Both the position numbers and the translations under genes were made by a program. Of a DNA stretch of 64,000 bases, positions 15,385-24,648 are shown one piece after another. The stretch comes from Ferruginibacter sp. (GTDB taxonomy: Bacteria; Bacteroidota; Bacteroidia; Chitinophagales; Chitinophagaceae), in the NCBI GenBank assembly GCA_014379625.1, contig JACMLJ010000051.1, forward strand, positions 1 to 64,000, in the 5' to 3' direction. The first letter of the stretch is position 1, and every line of letters starts with the position of its first letter. The notes beneath the pieces are model-generated. The model saw nothing but the letters and a program-made list of their open reading frames with translations, made no database searches and had not been told where the DNA came from.

Positions 15385-17190
15385 ATGCTTTTAACCCTGA
15401 CAAAAAAAAAGGCTGTTATTTTTATTTCAGCGATTATTGTTTTATTCGCTATATCATTTATTTCCTGCCAAAAAGAATTAACCGGCAACGCAGATGATTT
15501 TATCGCGGCGCCCCCTGATCTTACAGTGAAAGTAAGCGCTTCGGTTGCAGGATTTGTGACGGATGAGAATGACATTGCCGTAAACGGGGCAGTGGTAACT
15601 GTTGGCGGCACCACCATCCTGACTGATAAATATGGATATTTTGAGATAAAAAACGTGCAGGTGGTAAAGGAAGCCGCGGTAGTGACCGTGGCCCGGCCCG
15701 GTTATTTTAAGGGCATCAAGACCTGGCTTGCTACGGCAGGCAAAAGCGCTTTTTTCCGGGTAAAACTAATTCCTAAAACCATTGCCGGTACTCTTGACGC
15801 CGCAACCGGGGGAAACGTTACACTGGCAAATGGGCTGATCATTAGCCTCCCTGCCGCGGCGATAGTAAATGCCGCTACCAATGCTGCTTATACAGGCCCG
15901 GTAAATGTTTCCGCAAAATGGATAGACCCAACTGGTAATGATCTGAACCGGACCATGCCAGGCGATTTGAGAGGATTAGATACTGCGGGTATAATAAAAT
16001 TGCTGACCACTTATGGCATGACCGCAGTAGAATTAACCGGATCTGGCGGAGAGCTGTTGCAGGTAGCAGGCGGCAAAAAAGCGACCCTCACAATACCGTT
16101 GCCGGCGAGTTTGGCGGCAGGCGCCCCGGCTACTATCCCGCTTTGGTATTTTGATGAAACAGTTGGCTTATGGAAGGAAGAGGGCAAAGCGGTAAAATCA
16201 GGCAATACCTATATTGGCGATGTAAGCCATTTTTCTTACTGGAACTATGATGTGCCATCCAATTACATAAAGTTTAACTGCACTATTGTTGATGCCAAAG
16301 GGGTACCTGTACAAAACGTGCTGGTAAAAGTATCGGTAGTTAACAATCCTCAAAGTTCAGGATATGGTTATACCGATTCTGCCGGTTATACAGGCGGTGC
16401 AGTGCCCAATAACGCGCAATTATTGTTACAGGTATTTAGTGAGTACAATTGTTCAACTCCTTTACATTCGCAAACGTTTACAACAACCAATACAAATGTG
16501 GCATTAGGCAATATCAAAGTGACCGCTGCGAGTATTGCCGGTGTTACCGGGAACATAGTCAATTGCAGCAATGGCGCGGTAACCAATGGTTTTGTAATCA
16601 TGTTGAAGAATGGAGTGAGTTACCGTTACAAGGTTGATGCCACCGGCGCATTTAATTTCGCCACCCCGCTTTGTTCCGGCAATGCTGTTGTTACGCTGAT
16701 CGCTGAAGATATCAGCGCATTACAGAGTGGAGCCGCCACTTCTGCCACACTGGTAACCGGCGCCAATCTTATTGGTTCATTAACCGCCTGCGGAACAAGT
16801 ATCCAGCAATTTATTAATTACACCATTAATGGCACCAGCTATTCTATGACCGCTCCGGGAGACAGCCTGCTTTCATATGTTAATACACAAACCCCTCCCC
16901 CCACTATTTATATCTATGGTCTTAAGAGTGGTACTAACGGTAATTCAGCAAGCCTGAAATTTACACAACTGGGTATAGCTGTTAACAGCGCCCAGCCTTT
17001 AGCTTCATTTTCTGCATTCCAATTACCCGATTCTTCAAGTATGCCGACGCCGATCAATGTGACTATTACAGAATACGGACCGGTTGGCCAGTTTATGGCA
17101 GGCAATTTTACCGGTACGTTCACCGGGCCACCCCCTGCTAACACTCCTTACAATGTAACCTGTGGTTTCAGGGTCAGGAGAACACAATAA
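15385..17190 (+). CDS. Lipoprotein with carboxypeptidase-regulatory-like domains (601 aa)
   Basis: The N-terminus has a lipobox ending FISC at about residue 28, so it is probably a lipid-anchored, surface or periplasmic protein. Residues 50-130 form a beta-sandwich of the CarboxypepD_reg type (SVAGFVTDENDIAVNGAVV...DKYGYFEIKNV). A second such domain with DAKGVPVQNVLVKV is at about residue 300 and a third candidate with TGNIVNCSNGAV at about residue 390. A segment near residue 290, DVSHFSYWNYD, is found, as I recall, in other Bacteroidota lipoproteins. No enzyme motif is seen. It is followed by a strong terminator. Confidence 0.8.
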   Translation: MLLTLTKKKAVIFISAIIVLFAISFISCQKELTGNADDFIAAPPDLTVKVSASVAGFVTDENDIAVNGAVVTVGGTTILTDKYGYFEIKNVQVVKEAAVVTVARPGYFKGIKTWLATAGKSAFFRVKLIPKTIAGTLDAATGGNVTLANGLIISLPAAAIVNAATNAAYTGPVNVSAKWIDPTGNDLNRTMPGDLRGLDTAGIIKLLTTYGMTAVELTGSGGELLQVAGGKKATLTIPLPASLAAGAPATIPLWYFDETVGLWKEEGKAVKSGNTYIGDVSHFSYWNYDVPSNYIKFNCTIVDAKGVPVQNVLVKVSVVNNPQSSGYGYTDSAGYTGGAVPNNAQLLLQVFSEYNCSTPLHSQTFTTTNTNVALGNIKVTAASIAGVTGNIVNCSNGAVTNGFVIMLKNGVSYRYKVDATGAFNFATPLCSGNAVVTLIAEDISALQSGAATSATLVTGANLIGSLTACGTSIQQFINYTINGTSYSMTAPGDSLLSYVNTQTPPPTIYIYGLKSGTNGNSASLKFTQLGIAVNSAQPLASFSAFQLPDSSSMPTPINVTITEYGPVGQFMAGNFTGTFTGPPPANTPYNVTCGFRVRRTQ

Positions 17191-17210
17191 ACTATTCCAA
17201 TTTTTTTATA

Positions 17211-17249
17211 ATGGCTTCCGCAATCAAGGGGAAGCCATTTTTATTTTTA
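17211..17249 (+). terminator. Rho-independent terminator
   Basis: ATGGCTTCC (17211-17219) pairs exactly with GGAAGCCAT (17230-17238), followed by TTTTATTTTT. It closes the lipoprotein gene. Confidence 0.88.
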
Positions 17250-17292
17250 CTAAAGCAAACCGCAAAAGTATTTTTTCAAACCTCACTTCACT

Positions 17293-17300
17293 TATTTTTG
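17293..17300 (+). promoter_or_regulatory. Putative -7 element of the class I IDH gene
   Basis: TATTTTTG fits TAnnTTTG and lies 34 bp before the ATG. No convincing -33 element was found. Confidence 0.4.
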
Positions 17301-17334
17301 TAACTCAATCCTTCAACCGCATAAATCATTACTT

Positions 17335-18600
17335 ATGGCAGAAAAAATCACAATGGGTACAGATGGAAAACTGGTAGTTCCCAATAAACCAACGATCCCT
17401 TTTATCGAAGGGGATGGCATTGGCCCCGACATTTGGTCTGCAGCAGTCCGGGTTTTTGATGCGGCGGTAGAAAAAGCATACAAAGGAGAAAAAAAGATTG
17501 TATGGGAAGAAGTTTTAGCGGGCGAAAAAGCCTTTAATGAAACCGGTAGCTGGATGCCCGAAGCGACCATGAATGCTTTTAAAGAATATCTATTAAGTAT
17601 CAAAGGCCCGTTAACCACGCCTACCGGGGGTGGCATCAGAAGCCTGAACGTGGCGCTGCGGCAGGAACTGGACCTTTTTGTTTGCCTTCGCCCGGTAAAA
17701 TACTTTGAAGGTGTTCCTTCGCCGATGTGGCAACCCGAAAAAGTGAATATGGTGATCTTTCGAGAAAATACGGAAGATATTTATGCAGGCATTGAATATA
17801 TGACGGGTACCGCGGAGGCAAAAAAACTACTTGATTTTTTGATCAGTGAAATGGGCGTGAAAAATATCCGTTTTCCCGAAACTACTTCGCTGGGTATAAA
17901 ACCGGTAAGTAAAGAAGGCAGCGAACGGCTAATCCGTTGTGCGATACAACATGCCATTGATCATAAACTCCCTTCGGTAACGATCGTGCATAAAGGAAAT
18001 ATCATGAAATTCACGGAAGGCGCTTTTAAAAACTGGGGCTACGAGTTAGCTGAAAGGGAATTTGCAGGCGAAGTATATACCTGGAACCAATGGGAACGCA
18101 CCAGAAAAGAAAGCGGTGAAGCTGTGGCCAATGAAGAGATGAAAATATGCTCCGTGGGCGGTAAGGTAATTGTTAAAGATGCTATTGCCGATAATTTTTT
18201 GCAACAGGCACTACTGGCGCCACAGGATTACTCGGTGATTGCCACGCTTAATTTAAACGGCGACTATATCAGTGATGCCCTGGCCGCGCAGGTAGGCGGC
18301 ATCGGCATTGCCCCCGGGGCCAATATCAATTACCTTACCGGCCATGCGGTTTTTGAAGCAACCCATGGCACGGCGCCCAGGTTTGCCAATACCAACGCCA
18401 TGAACCCATCCTCCATTATTTTAAGCGGCGTAATGATGCTGGAATACATGGGCTGGAGGGATGCTGCTGAACTAATCACCAATTCGGTTGGCAAAACTAT
18501 TCGCAATAAAACTGTAACGATCGATTTTTATAATTTGATGAAAGAAGGTACTTTACTGAAAACGAGTGAGTTTGCGGATGAACTGATAAAGAATTTATAA
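17335..18600 (+). CDS. icd: Isocitrate dehydrogenase, class I (E. coli type), cofactor uncertain
   Basis: It converts isocitrate to 2-oxoglutarate. The 421-aa protein matches the E. coli homodimeric type: [28 protein letters not shown] with the substrate Ser, [25 protein letters not shown] and [13 protein letters not shown]. Against E. coli Icd, the five residues that set NADP preference (Lys344, Tyr345, Val351, Tyr391, Arg395) align here with Arg349, Phe350, Met356, Ile396 and Asn400. That is neither the NADP set nor the Asp/Ile set of NAD enzymes, so cofactor use cannot be assumed. A Uma2-type gene and a second, class II IDH follow downstream. Confidence 0.93.
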   Translation: MAEKITMGTDGKLVVPNKPTIPFIEGDGIGPDIWSAAVRVFDAAVEKAYKGEKKIVWEEVLAGEKAFNETGSWMPEATMNAFKEYLLSIKGPLTTPTGGGIRSLNVALRQELDLFVCLRPVKYFEGVPSPMWQPEKVNMVIFRENTEDIYAGIEYMTGTAEAKKLLDFLISEMGVKNIRFPETTSLGIKPVSKEGSERLIRCAIQHAIDHKLPSVTIVHKGNIMKFTEGAFKNWGYELAEREFAGEVYTWNQWERTRKESGEAVANEEMKICSVGGKVIVKDAIADNFLQQALLAPQDYSVIATLNLNGDYISDALAAQVGGIGIAPGANINYLTGHAVFEATHGTAPRFANTNAMNPSSIILSGVMMLEYMGWRDAAELITNSVGKTIRNKTVTIDFYNLMKEGTLLKTSEFADELIKNL

Positions 18601-18618
18601 GCCTTGCAACCGTTTTTG

Positions 18619-18626
18619 TAGATTTG
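18619..18626 (+). promoter_or_regulatory. Putative -7 element for the Uma2-idh pair
   Basis: TAGATTTG matches TAnnTTTG 23 bp before the Uma2 ATG, within the 49-bp gap after icd. No clear -33 box. Confidence 0.4.
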
Positions 18627-18649
18627 CCTGGTATTAAATTGTATAACCG

Positions 18650-19303
18650 ATGATAGACATCTTAACCCCGCTATTACAATCTCCCAAATTACAGGAGCAT
18701 TTTAGTAAGCTTAAAGATTATATTAAGGAAGAGCAGCAGAAAAGAAAGGATTTTTATGACTTCGTAACTGAGGACATGAAAGCTGAATTCATTAATGGTG
18801 AGGTTATTATTCATTCCCCGATTACTGATGAACATGAAAGCGCTTCATTCGATCTTGCTTCTTTAATGCATATTTATACAGTTGCCAAAAAATTGGGAAG
18901 GGTTACCCATGAAAAATTAATGATCGCCCTTACCCGGAATAATTATGAACCTGACATTTGTTTCTTTAGCGCTGCCAAAGCAAGGAAGTTTAAAGAGGGC
19001 CAGAAATTATTTCCGTCACCGGATTTTATCGCGGAAATAATTAGCAGGAGTACAGAAAAAATTGACAGGGGCGTAAAATTTGAAGACTACGCTTTGCATG
19101 GCGTAAAAGAATACTGGATCATCGACCCCAGGCATAAAACAATTGAGAAATATCTACTGGTCAATAAAAAATATGAACTGGAAGAAAAATTAGTTCATGG
19201 GGATATCAGCAGTAAAGTAGTGAAAGGGTTTACCATACCGGTAAAAGCGATTTTCGATAAAACGCAGTTTGCAAAAACAATGGCAACAATTTCTAATAAA
19301 TAA
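18650..19303 (+). CDS. Uma2 family (DUF820) putative endonuclease
   Basis: The 217-aa protein has the PD-(D/E)XK-like core of Uma2 proteins: [12 protein letters not shown] supplies an Asp, [24 protein letters not shown] supplies the Glu and the helix, and [18 protein letters not shown] supplies the YW.ID..... pattern. An N-terminal segment with [18 protein letters not shown] is the family start. Uma2 proteins are common in cyanobacteria and Bacteroidota and their targets are unknown. It sits only 11 bp upstream of the class II IDH gene, suggesting cotranscription. There are no transposase motifs nearby. Confidence 0.88.
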   Translation: MIDILTPLLQSPKLQEHFSKLKDYIKEEQQKRKDFYDFVTEDMKAEFINGEVIIHSPITDEHESASFDLASLMHIYTVAKKLGRVTHEKLMIALTRNNYEPDICFFSAAKARKFKEGQKLFPSPDFIAEIISRSTEKIDRGVKFEDYALHGVKEYWIIDPRHKTIEKYLLVNKKYELEEKLVHGDISSKVVKGFTIPVKAIFDKTQFAKTMATISNK

Positions 19304-19314
19304 ATAAACATTTA

Positions 19315-20547
19315 ATGGCTAAAATTAAAGTAGCAAATCCCGTAGTAGAATTAGACGGCGACGAGATGACAAGGATCATCTGGAAATTTATAAAAGACAA
19401 ACTGATCGTTCCGTACCTGGAACTCGACATTAAATATTACGACCTTGGCATGGAGTATCGGGATGAAACCAACGACCAGGTTACCGTTGATGCGGCCAAT
19501 GCGATCAAAGAATTTGGTGTGGGCATCAAATGCGCCACCATTACACCCGATGAAGCAAGGGTGAAAGAATTTAACCTGAAACAAATGTGGAAGAGCCCTA
19601 ATGGCACCATCCGTAATATCCTGGATGGCACTGTTTTTCGTGAGCCCATTGTAATGCAGAATGTACCCCGACTGGTAACTAACTGGACCGCACCCATCAT
19701 TGTAGGCCGCCATGCATTTGGCGACCAGTACCGTGCAACCGATGCCGTTATCAAGGGCAAAGGAAAATTAACCATGACCTTTACACCCGATGGCGGTGGT
19801 GAGCCGCAAATATTTGAAGTGTACAATTTTAAGGGTGACGGTGTTGCCCTGAGCATGTACAATACCGATGAAAGTATTATGGGTTTTGCCCGGAGTTGTT
19901 TTAATATGGCGCTTAGTAAAAAATGGCCCCTTTATCTTTCAACCAAAAACACCATTCTTAAAAAATACGACGGACGTTTTAAAGATATTTTTGAAGATAT
20001 TTTCCAGGCAGAATTTAAGGCGGCTTACGAAACTGCAGGCATTACTTATGAGCATCGCCTGATTGATGACATGGTAGCAAGCGCGTTAAAATGGAATGGC
20101 AATTTTGTGTGGGCTTGTAAAAATTACGATGGCGATGTGCAAAGTGATACAGTGGCACAGGGTTTTGGGAGCCTGGGCTTAATGACTTCCGTATTAATTA
20201 CACCGGATGGCGGCACTATGGAAGCGGAGGCGGCACATGGTACGGTAACCCGCCACTACAGGGACCACCAGGCAGGTAAACCAACTTCTACCAATCCGAT
20301 CGCCTCCGTTTTTGCATGGACAAGGGGCCTGGCATTCAGGGGTAAACTGGATGGCAACCAGCCTTTGATAGATTTTTGCCTGGCGCTGGAAGCGGTTTGT
20401 ATTGAAACAGTGGAAAGTGGAAAAATGACCAAGGATCTTGCCGTATGTATTCATGGTAATAAAGTAAGTCATGGTGAACATTACCTGTACACCGAAGAAT
20501 TCTTAGATGCCATTGATGAGAACCTGAAAAAGAAAATGGTTAACTAA
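19315..20547 (+). CDS. NADP-dependent isocitrate dehydrogenase, class II (eukaryote-like)
   Basis: The 410-aa protein matches the homodimeric IDH1/IDH2-like subfamily: [81 protein letters not shown] and [24 protein letters not shown]. The HGTVTRH segment binds the NADP adenine ribose phosphate in this subfamily. It catalyses the same reaction as the 17.3-kb gene but is only distantly related to it. Having both so close suggests different cofactors or conditions. A strong terminator follows. Confidence 0.95.
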   Translation: MAKIKVANPVVELDGDEMTRIIWKFIKDKLIVPYLELDIKYYDLGMEYRDETNDQVTVDAANAIKEFGVGIKCATITPDEARVKEFNLKQMWKSPNGTIRNILDGTVFREPIVMQNVPRLVTNWTAPIIVGRHAFGDQYRATDAVIKGKGKLTMTFTPDGGGEPQIFEVYNFKGDGVALSMYNTDESIMGFARSCFNMALSKKWPLYLSTKNTILKKYDGRFKDIFEDIFQAEFKAAYETAGITYEHRLIDDMVASALKWNGNFVWACKNYDGDVQSDTVAQGFGSLGLMTSVLITPDGGTMEAEAAHGTVTRHYRDHQAGKPTSTNPIASVFAWTRGLAFRGKLDGNQPLIDFCLALEAVCIETVESGKMTKDLAVCIHGNKVSHGEHYLYTEEFLDAIDENLKKKMVN

Positions 20548-20585
20548 ACCATGCATTGGCTTCACCAGGAATAGTAAATTTTTTT

Positions 20586-20612
20586 GGGGCAACAAATGTT
20601 GCCCCTTTTTAT
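20586..20612 (+). terminator. Rho-independent terminator after class II IDH
   Basis: GGGGCAACA and TGTTGCCCC form a perfect 9-bp stem with an AA loop, followed by TTTTTATT. Confidence 0.9.
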
Positions 20613-20646
20613 TAGCAGCCAGCTGTCAATCCTCAGCATAGTTTTC

Positions 20647-21123
20647 TTACATCGCCTTTACGAAGAAAACAGGTTGATGCTGAATGGGGAAATTACAGGA
20701 ATTGGCAATATAGCAAAGTTCGTTTGCTGCATGGTGTAGTTCTGCTGCTTTAGCGAGCATAGTTTCATGGGTTACCGTTACCACGGGATGTAATATTACT
20801 GCAGTAAATTGTCCTCCTCCATTAGAAGTCTCGGTCATAGTTCCGGTTGCATTGTCAATATAATCGGTTACAATAATTCCAGCTTCCGAACAAAGGTGTA
20901 AATACCATAGCATATGGCAGGTAGAAAGAGATGCAACAAAAAGTTCTTCGGGATTGTACCTGGTTGTATCGCCACGGAAAGCCGGATCAGAAGACCCCGC
21001 TATGGTTGCTTTATTATCAGCCAGGATAAGGTGGCTACGGTCATATGATTTGTAGTCCTTCGTTCCCTGCCCTGTGTTGCCGGTCCATTTTACTGATAAA
21101 TTATAATGATGTGTTTTATCCAT
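20647..21123 (-). CDS. OsmC family protein
   Basis: The 158-aa protein resembles OsmC/Ohr peroxidases, which reduce organic hydroperoxides with a Cys pair. Seen are the N-terminal strand region VKWTGNTGQGTKDYKSYDRSH, the central PEELFVASLSTCHMLWYLHLC with the first Cys, and HHAANELCYIANSCNFP with the second. The TGNxGxGTxxYxxYxRxH pattern defines a YhfA/OsmC-like subgroup that I recall from other bacteria. No signal peptide. It may be the first gene transcribed away from the IDH genes; downstream on the same strand is a methyltransferase. Confidence 0.88.
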   Translation of the reverse strand: MDKTHHYNLSVKWTGNTGQGTKDYKSYDRSHLILADNKATIAGSSDPAFRGDTTRYNPEELFVASLSTCHMLWYLHLCSEAGIIVTDYIDNATGTMTETSNGGGQFTAVILHPVVTVTHETMLAKAAELHHAANELCYIANSCNFPIQHQPVFFVKAM

Positions 21124-21175
21124 TTTAGTTTTTATTATACTCCGCTATACCAATTTTGAAAATCTTTACATAATT

Positions 21176-21943
21176 CTATAATTTTTGTATACTTGATTTA
21201 TCTACCCTTGCAACCCTTAGCAGGATCGGGAACTCAACTGTTTTTGTTGTTCCCGGTGCCCATATTTTTTGAAGTTGAGTTTTAATTTGTTCAACCGGGT
21301 TGTGATTATGGGATTTTATATAATATTGCACGGCAGACCATGTTTCAAGATAACCCAGCAATTCTTCCATTGTCCATTCAAGTGTATGGCGCAATACAGG
21401 TACCTGGATTTCTTTAAATGGGAATGGAATAGTTTGATAATTTTCTTCTACATATTTTCTTTCTTTATCCCAAAAAGATCCAATGATATTATAATAAAAA
21501 TGATCGATTATTTTATCCGTATCCTCATCAGCCCGCATAAGCCCGTAACCCATTATTGCCAGTATGCCATTGGGGCGAAGGGTCCTGATTACTTCTTTAT
21601 AAAAATCATCAAACTTAAACCAATGTATGGCCTGGGCTACGGTTATTAAATCAAAACTGCTATCCTCAAATAAACTGTGTTCAGCCCTTTCAACACTATA
21701 AAATATATTTGCTTTTTTAACAGCATTCTCTATTTGTTGTTCGCTGATATCAGTAGCATACACTTTTTCAAAATATTTTGACAGCGCCATGGCCACCTGA
21801 CCGTTGCCGGTTCCGCAATCCCAGGCTGCTTGTTTTTTTTCAACAACTGAATTCAGAAAGGAACACAGCGCCGCGGGGTAAGTAGGCCTGTACCTGGCGT
21901 ATAAGCTTGCCTGATTGCTGAAGTTGTCTTTGGGTATCTCCAT
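21176..21943 (-). CDS. Class I SAM-dependent methyltransferase
   Basis: The 255-aa protein has methyltransferase motif I AWDCGTGNGQVAMALSKYF, motif II YATDISEQQIENA, and the segment FDLITVAQAIHWFKFDDFYKEV with the post-motif HWF signature of the methyltransferase-11 group. It starts with NFSNQASLYARYRPTYP, a phrase shared with the yeast Crg1/trans-aconitate methyltransferase-like clade. The substrate is unknown. It lies between OsmC and DinB genes on the minus strand with short spacers. Confidence 0.88.
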   Translation of the reverse strand: MEIPKDNFSNQASLYARYRPTYPAALCSFLNSVVEKKQAAWDCGTGNGQVAMALSKYFEKVYATDISEQQIENAVKKANIFYSVERAEHSLFEDSSFDLITVAQAIHWFKFDDFYKEVIRTLRPNGILAIMGYGLMRADEDTDKIIDHFYYNIIGSFWDKERKYVEENYQTIPFPFKEIQVPVLRHTLEWTMEELLGYLETWSAVQYYIKSHNHNPVEQIKTQLQKIWAPGTTKTVEFPILLRVARVDKSSIQKL

Positions 21944-21964
21944 AAAAATATGAATAACCTGCTT

Positions 21965-22438
21965 TCAAAAATTTGTGATCATCCTGCGGTGATAATTGAT
22001 TTGCCCCAGGTGATAACTCAAATGCGCCAGGAGATGCAATAAAAACTGCAACGTAGTCATCGGCAATTCCGCCGCTCCTTGCGGATAATTCTCCTGTAAC
22101 TGCTCCTCCGTTAATTTTTCAAGCGTTGCTTTAATTACGATGATCACTTTATCAATATCTTCCCGCATTAAAGCTTTCGGAACATGCTTTAATGAAAACT
22201 CCAGGTCCCTGTTTCGGATATAACCCGTGTGGCCAAGTATTGCCCCAATATAAGTATTCAAATTTCCGATAAGGTGCAAACAAAGATTACCCGCCGAATT
22301 ATTGGTACCCTTTATAATTTCCCACATCATACCCTCATCACTGTAGGCAGCTATTTCCTGCTGAAGTTTTAATAAATCTTTCGTAAAAAGCTGTTCAATT
22401 GCTTTAATCATGGCCATTTTTTTAACAACTTTATGCAT
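21965..22438 (-). CDS. DinB-like family protein
   Basis: The 157-aa protein is an all-helical, DinB/DUF1572-like fold candidate: AGNLCLHLIGNLNTYIGAIL carries the first metal-ligand His, and LLHLLAHLSYHLGQINYHRRM the C-terminal His pair with the HLxYHxGQIxxxRR signature. Such proteins bind divalent metal and are thought to act as thiol-dependent transferases or hydrolases. In-frame ATGs at 22438, 22417 and 22411 are all possible starts; the last gives MIKAIEQLF, the most family-like. Confidence 0.88.
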   Translation of the reverse strand: MHKVVKKMAMIKAIEQLFTKDLLKLQQEIAAYSDEGMMWEIIKGTNNSAGNLCLHLIGNLNTYIGAILGHTGYIRNRDLEFSLKHVPKALMREDIDKVIIVIKATLEKLTEEQLQENYPQGAAELPMTTLQFLLHLLAHLSYHLGQINYHRRMITNF

Positions 22439-22499
22439 TAAATATTGAACTGTTAACCACCGCTACATTTTAAAATATTATCCTGTTTACCAGAGTGGG

Positions 22500-23081
22500 T
22501 CACAAAAGCCTGTTTAGCTTTGCATATTGAAGCAACAGGATGGTTTTTGCGTCCCTGATCCCACCTGAGTCAACCAATTGCATTGCGTGGTCAAACTTCA
22601 TTTCGAGCACTTCAATATCCTCCTGTTCCTGCCCAATACCGCCACCGTCATTTACTTTCATGGATTGGGTATATTCTGCAACGAAAAAGTGCAAGAGCTC
22701 TGTCACCGAACCAGGCGACATATACGCTTCAAATATTTTATGGACAGCAGAAATTTTAAAACCGGTTTCTTCTTCTGTTTCCCGTTTGATACAGTCTTCG
22801 GGGTTATCATTGTCCAGCAGGCCTGCGCAGGCTTCAATCAGCATCCCCGATGAATTACCGTTTATAAAAGTTGGGAGCCGGAATTGATTGGTCAGGATCA
22901 CTGTTTTATTTTCCGGGTTATACAGCAAAATAGTTGCACCGTTCCCCCTGTCATAAGCTTCCCGGGTTTGCACCTGCATGGTACCATCTTTTTTCAGGTA
23001 TTCGTACCTGATTTTTTTTAAGGTGTACCAGTTATTGGAAAGAATTTCTGTTTCGAGGATTTTTACTTTTTCGCGGATCAT
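22500..23081 (-). CDS. nudK: NUDIX hydrolase, GDP-mannose pyrophosphatase type
   Basis: The 193-aa protein closely follows NudK, which hydrolyses GDP-mannose to GMP and mannose-1-phosphate. It has NWYTLKKIRYEYLKKDG at the N-terminus, TREAYDRGNGATILLYNPENKTVIL, and a NUDIX box AGLLDNDNPEDCIKRETEEE (followed by TG) that matches the E. coli NudK AGLLDNDEPE form. The MSPGSVTELLHFFVAEY segment is also characteristic. The length equals that of E. coli NudK (191 aa). It may limit GDP-mannose for surface polysaccharide. Confidence 0.92.
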   Translation of the reverse strand: MIREKVKILETEILSNNWYTLKKIRYEYLKKDGTMQVQTREAYDRGNGATILLYNPENKTVILTNQFRLPTFINGNSSGMLIEACAGLLDNDNPEDCIKRETEEETGFKISAVHKIFEAYMSPGSVTELLHFFVAEYTQSMKVNDGGGIGQEQEDIEVLEMKFDHAMQLVDSGGIRDAKTILLLQYAKLNRLL

Positions 23082-23281
23082 TCAGCGTATTTAATTCAGT
23101 TAAGAAATTTACCGGGAGTGCCTGTATTTGCTAAACTTTTAAACCGGCTCATAAGAAGATGCGCACCGGATGGAATGCTACAATTGGTCACTCATTCCCT
23201 GCGGTTAACCAAAACTGCATCTTTATACTTCTGCTTATTAGTCCGGTTAGATTAATTCCATTACAATTTTAATAAACATAT

Positions 23282-23295
23282 TTGCAATATTGCAA
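23282..23295. promoter_or_regulatory. 14-bp perfect palindrome upstream of the VF530 gene
   Basis: TTGCAATATTGCAA is a perfect palindrome 90 bp before the VF530-type ATG, followed by a T-rich tract. It could be an operator for a dimeric regulator. No -7 element is obvious next to it. Confidence 0.4.
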
Positions 23296-23384
23296 TTTTT
23301 TTTTGGAGCGCTTTGTATAATTCAACTATACTTTTAGCCTTTTATTTTACCTTACAATATATTAAGAAAAAAGCAGGTAGTACA

Positions 23385-23621
23385 ATGAATGACATCGCAT
23401 CCGCTCAAAAAAACAATCCCCTGCATGGGAAAACATTGGAACATATTATGCATTACCTGGTGGAAAAATATGGGTGGCAACAATTAGGCAATATGATACG
23501 GATCAATTGCTTTACGGATAACCCCAGTATCCGGTCGAGTTTAAAATTTTTACGCAAAACTGAATGGGCCCGAAAAAAAGTGGAAGATTTGTACCTGGAT
23601 TCCCAACCTAAAAAAAATTAG
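23385..23621 (+). CDS. VF530 family DNA-binding protein
   Basis: The 78-aa protein has the whole VF530 (DUF2132) core: [23 protein letters not shown], a middle [28 protein letters not shown] and a basic C-terminus. VF530 from Vibrio fischeri is a small helical protein with weak DNA binding; its role is unclear. I chose the ATG at 23385 (MNDIASAQ); an upstream in-frame ATG-like start at 23313 lies in A/T-rich leader DNA that looks non-coding. Confidence 0.9.
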   Translation: MNDIASAQKNNPLHGKTLEHIMHYLVEKYGWQQLGNMIRINCFTDNPSIRSSLKFLRKTEWARKKVEDLYLDSQPKKN

Positions 23622-23642
23622 TTCCGCTTCCTGCCTATTTAT

Positions 23643-23676
23643 AAAAAAATCCGGGGATGAAGTTCATCCCCGGATT
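23643..23676 (-). terminator. Rho-independent terminator of the TonB-domain gene
   Basis: AATCCGGGGATGAA and TTCATCCCCGGATT form a near-perfect stem, and the minus strand continues with a T run. It lies just after the minus-strand stop at 23717. It may also serve the plus-strand VF530 gene less well. Confidence 0.85.
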
Positions 23677-23716
23677 CAAATCAATAATTTTATCGCCTAA
23701 AATAAATTTTTCATTT

Positions 23717-24376
23717 TCAATAAAGCTGGAAATTTATCGGCAAAGTATACCTCGTTTTTACATTCTTTCCTTTGATTTTCCCCGGTGTCCATTTGGGCAT
23801 TTTATTAAATACCCTTATTGCTTCTTCTTCTATACCATACCCTACTTTATCACCCACTGTCAGTGGTTGGTATATTTTACCGTTTTCATCTACAGAAAAT
23901 ATCAATTTTACTATGCCCTGTGCATCATTTTCGGTGGCTTGTTCAGGGTACTCAATATTTTTTTCAAAAAAACGTTCCAATTCTTTTTGCCCCCCGGGAA
24001 AAGCGGGCAACACTTCCGTATTTTTATAGAATCCTTCCTTGTCCATTTCCATCGAAGTATTTTTGCTTGTTGCCATTTCAGCCTTAACAATACTCACTTT
24101 CCCTTTTTTGGATATTTTATTAGTGTTCGGATTTGCCATCGGAACTTTGGCGGCACTATCACCGATAATTGCAGCGGTATCCCCCGTCATTACCATATTG
24201 CCACTATTCATTGAAGTGTCACTATTTACTGCGAGCGTATCGGTTCCGGATAGATTACTAGTGTCACCCTCTTTACTGTAATCCTTACTATCGCTACATC
24301 CGGCAATTAAAATACACGACAAAACTGCTATGGGTAAGAGGCCATTACCTACAAAAGCGCTTACTATTTTTTTCAT
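23717..24376 (-). CDS. TonB C-terminal domain lipoprotein
   Basis: The 219-aa protein has a lipobox (IAGC at about residue 28), a Ser/Thr/Asp-rich linker to about residue 115, and a TonB C-terminal fold with EVLPAFPGGQKELERFFEKNIEYPEQA, GIVKLIFSVDENGKI and KWTPGKIKGKNVKTRYTLPINF. Standard TonB has an N-terminal membrane helix; a lipoprotein form with only the C-terminal domain is a Bacteroidota variation that could hardly transmit force from ExbBD. It may instead bind TonB boxes or peptidoglycan. That is inference. Confidence 0.85.
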   Translation of the reverse strand: MKKIVSAFVGNGLLPIAVLSCILIAGCSDSKDYSKEGDTSNLSGTDTLAVNSDTSMNSGNMVMTGDTAAIIGDSAAKVPMANPNTNKISKKGKVSIVKAEMATSKNTSMEMDKEGFYKNTEVLPAFPGGQKELERFFEKNIEYPEQATENDAQGIVKLIFSVDENGKIYQPLTVGDKVGYGIEEEAIRVFNKMPKWTPGKIKGKNVKTRYTLPINFQLY

Positions 24377-24623
24377 AAAAATTATGTTGGTTATTCATTA
24401 TAAGTTTCAAATAAAGTGCCATGCCTGCTTTTTATTGCTTAGCGAGGAGTTCAAACATTAATATTGCAGTGCCTGCCGCTTTACGGAGTGATAAAGTACC
24501 CATGTTGAGGAAGATTATCAACGGGGGTGTTATATAGATCTGCCATAACCCCGCCACAAATAATGGTGCCTGGTGATTAAGCATTCTTTCGATGAAACAT
24601 CCGGTTTTTAAAGGTTGAAATTG

Positions 24624-24631
24624 TATCTTTG
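24624..24631 (+). promoter_or_regulatory. mnmA promoter -7 element
   Basis: TATCTTTG matches the Bacteroidota -7 consensus exactly and lies 17 bp before the ATG. Confidence 0.55.
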
Positions 24632-24648
24632 CATCGAAGAATTTCGAT

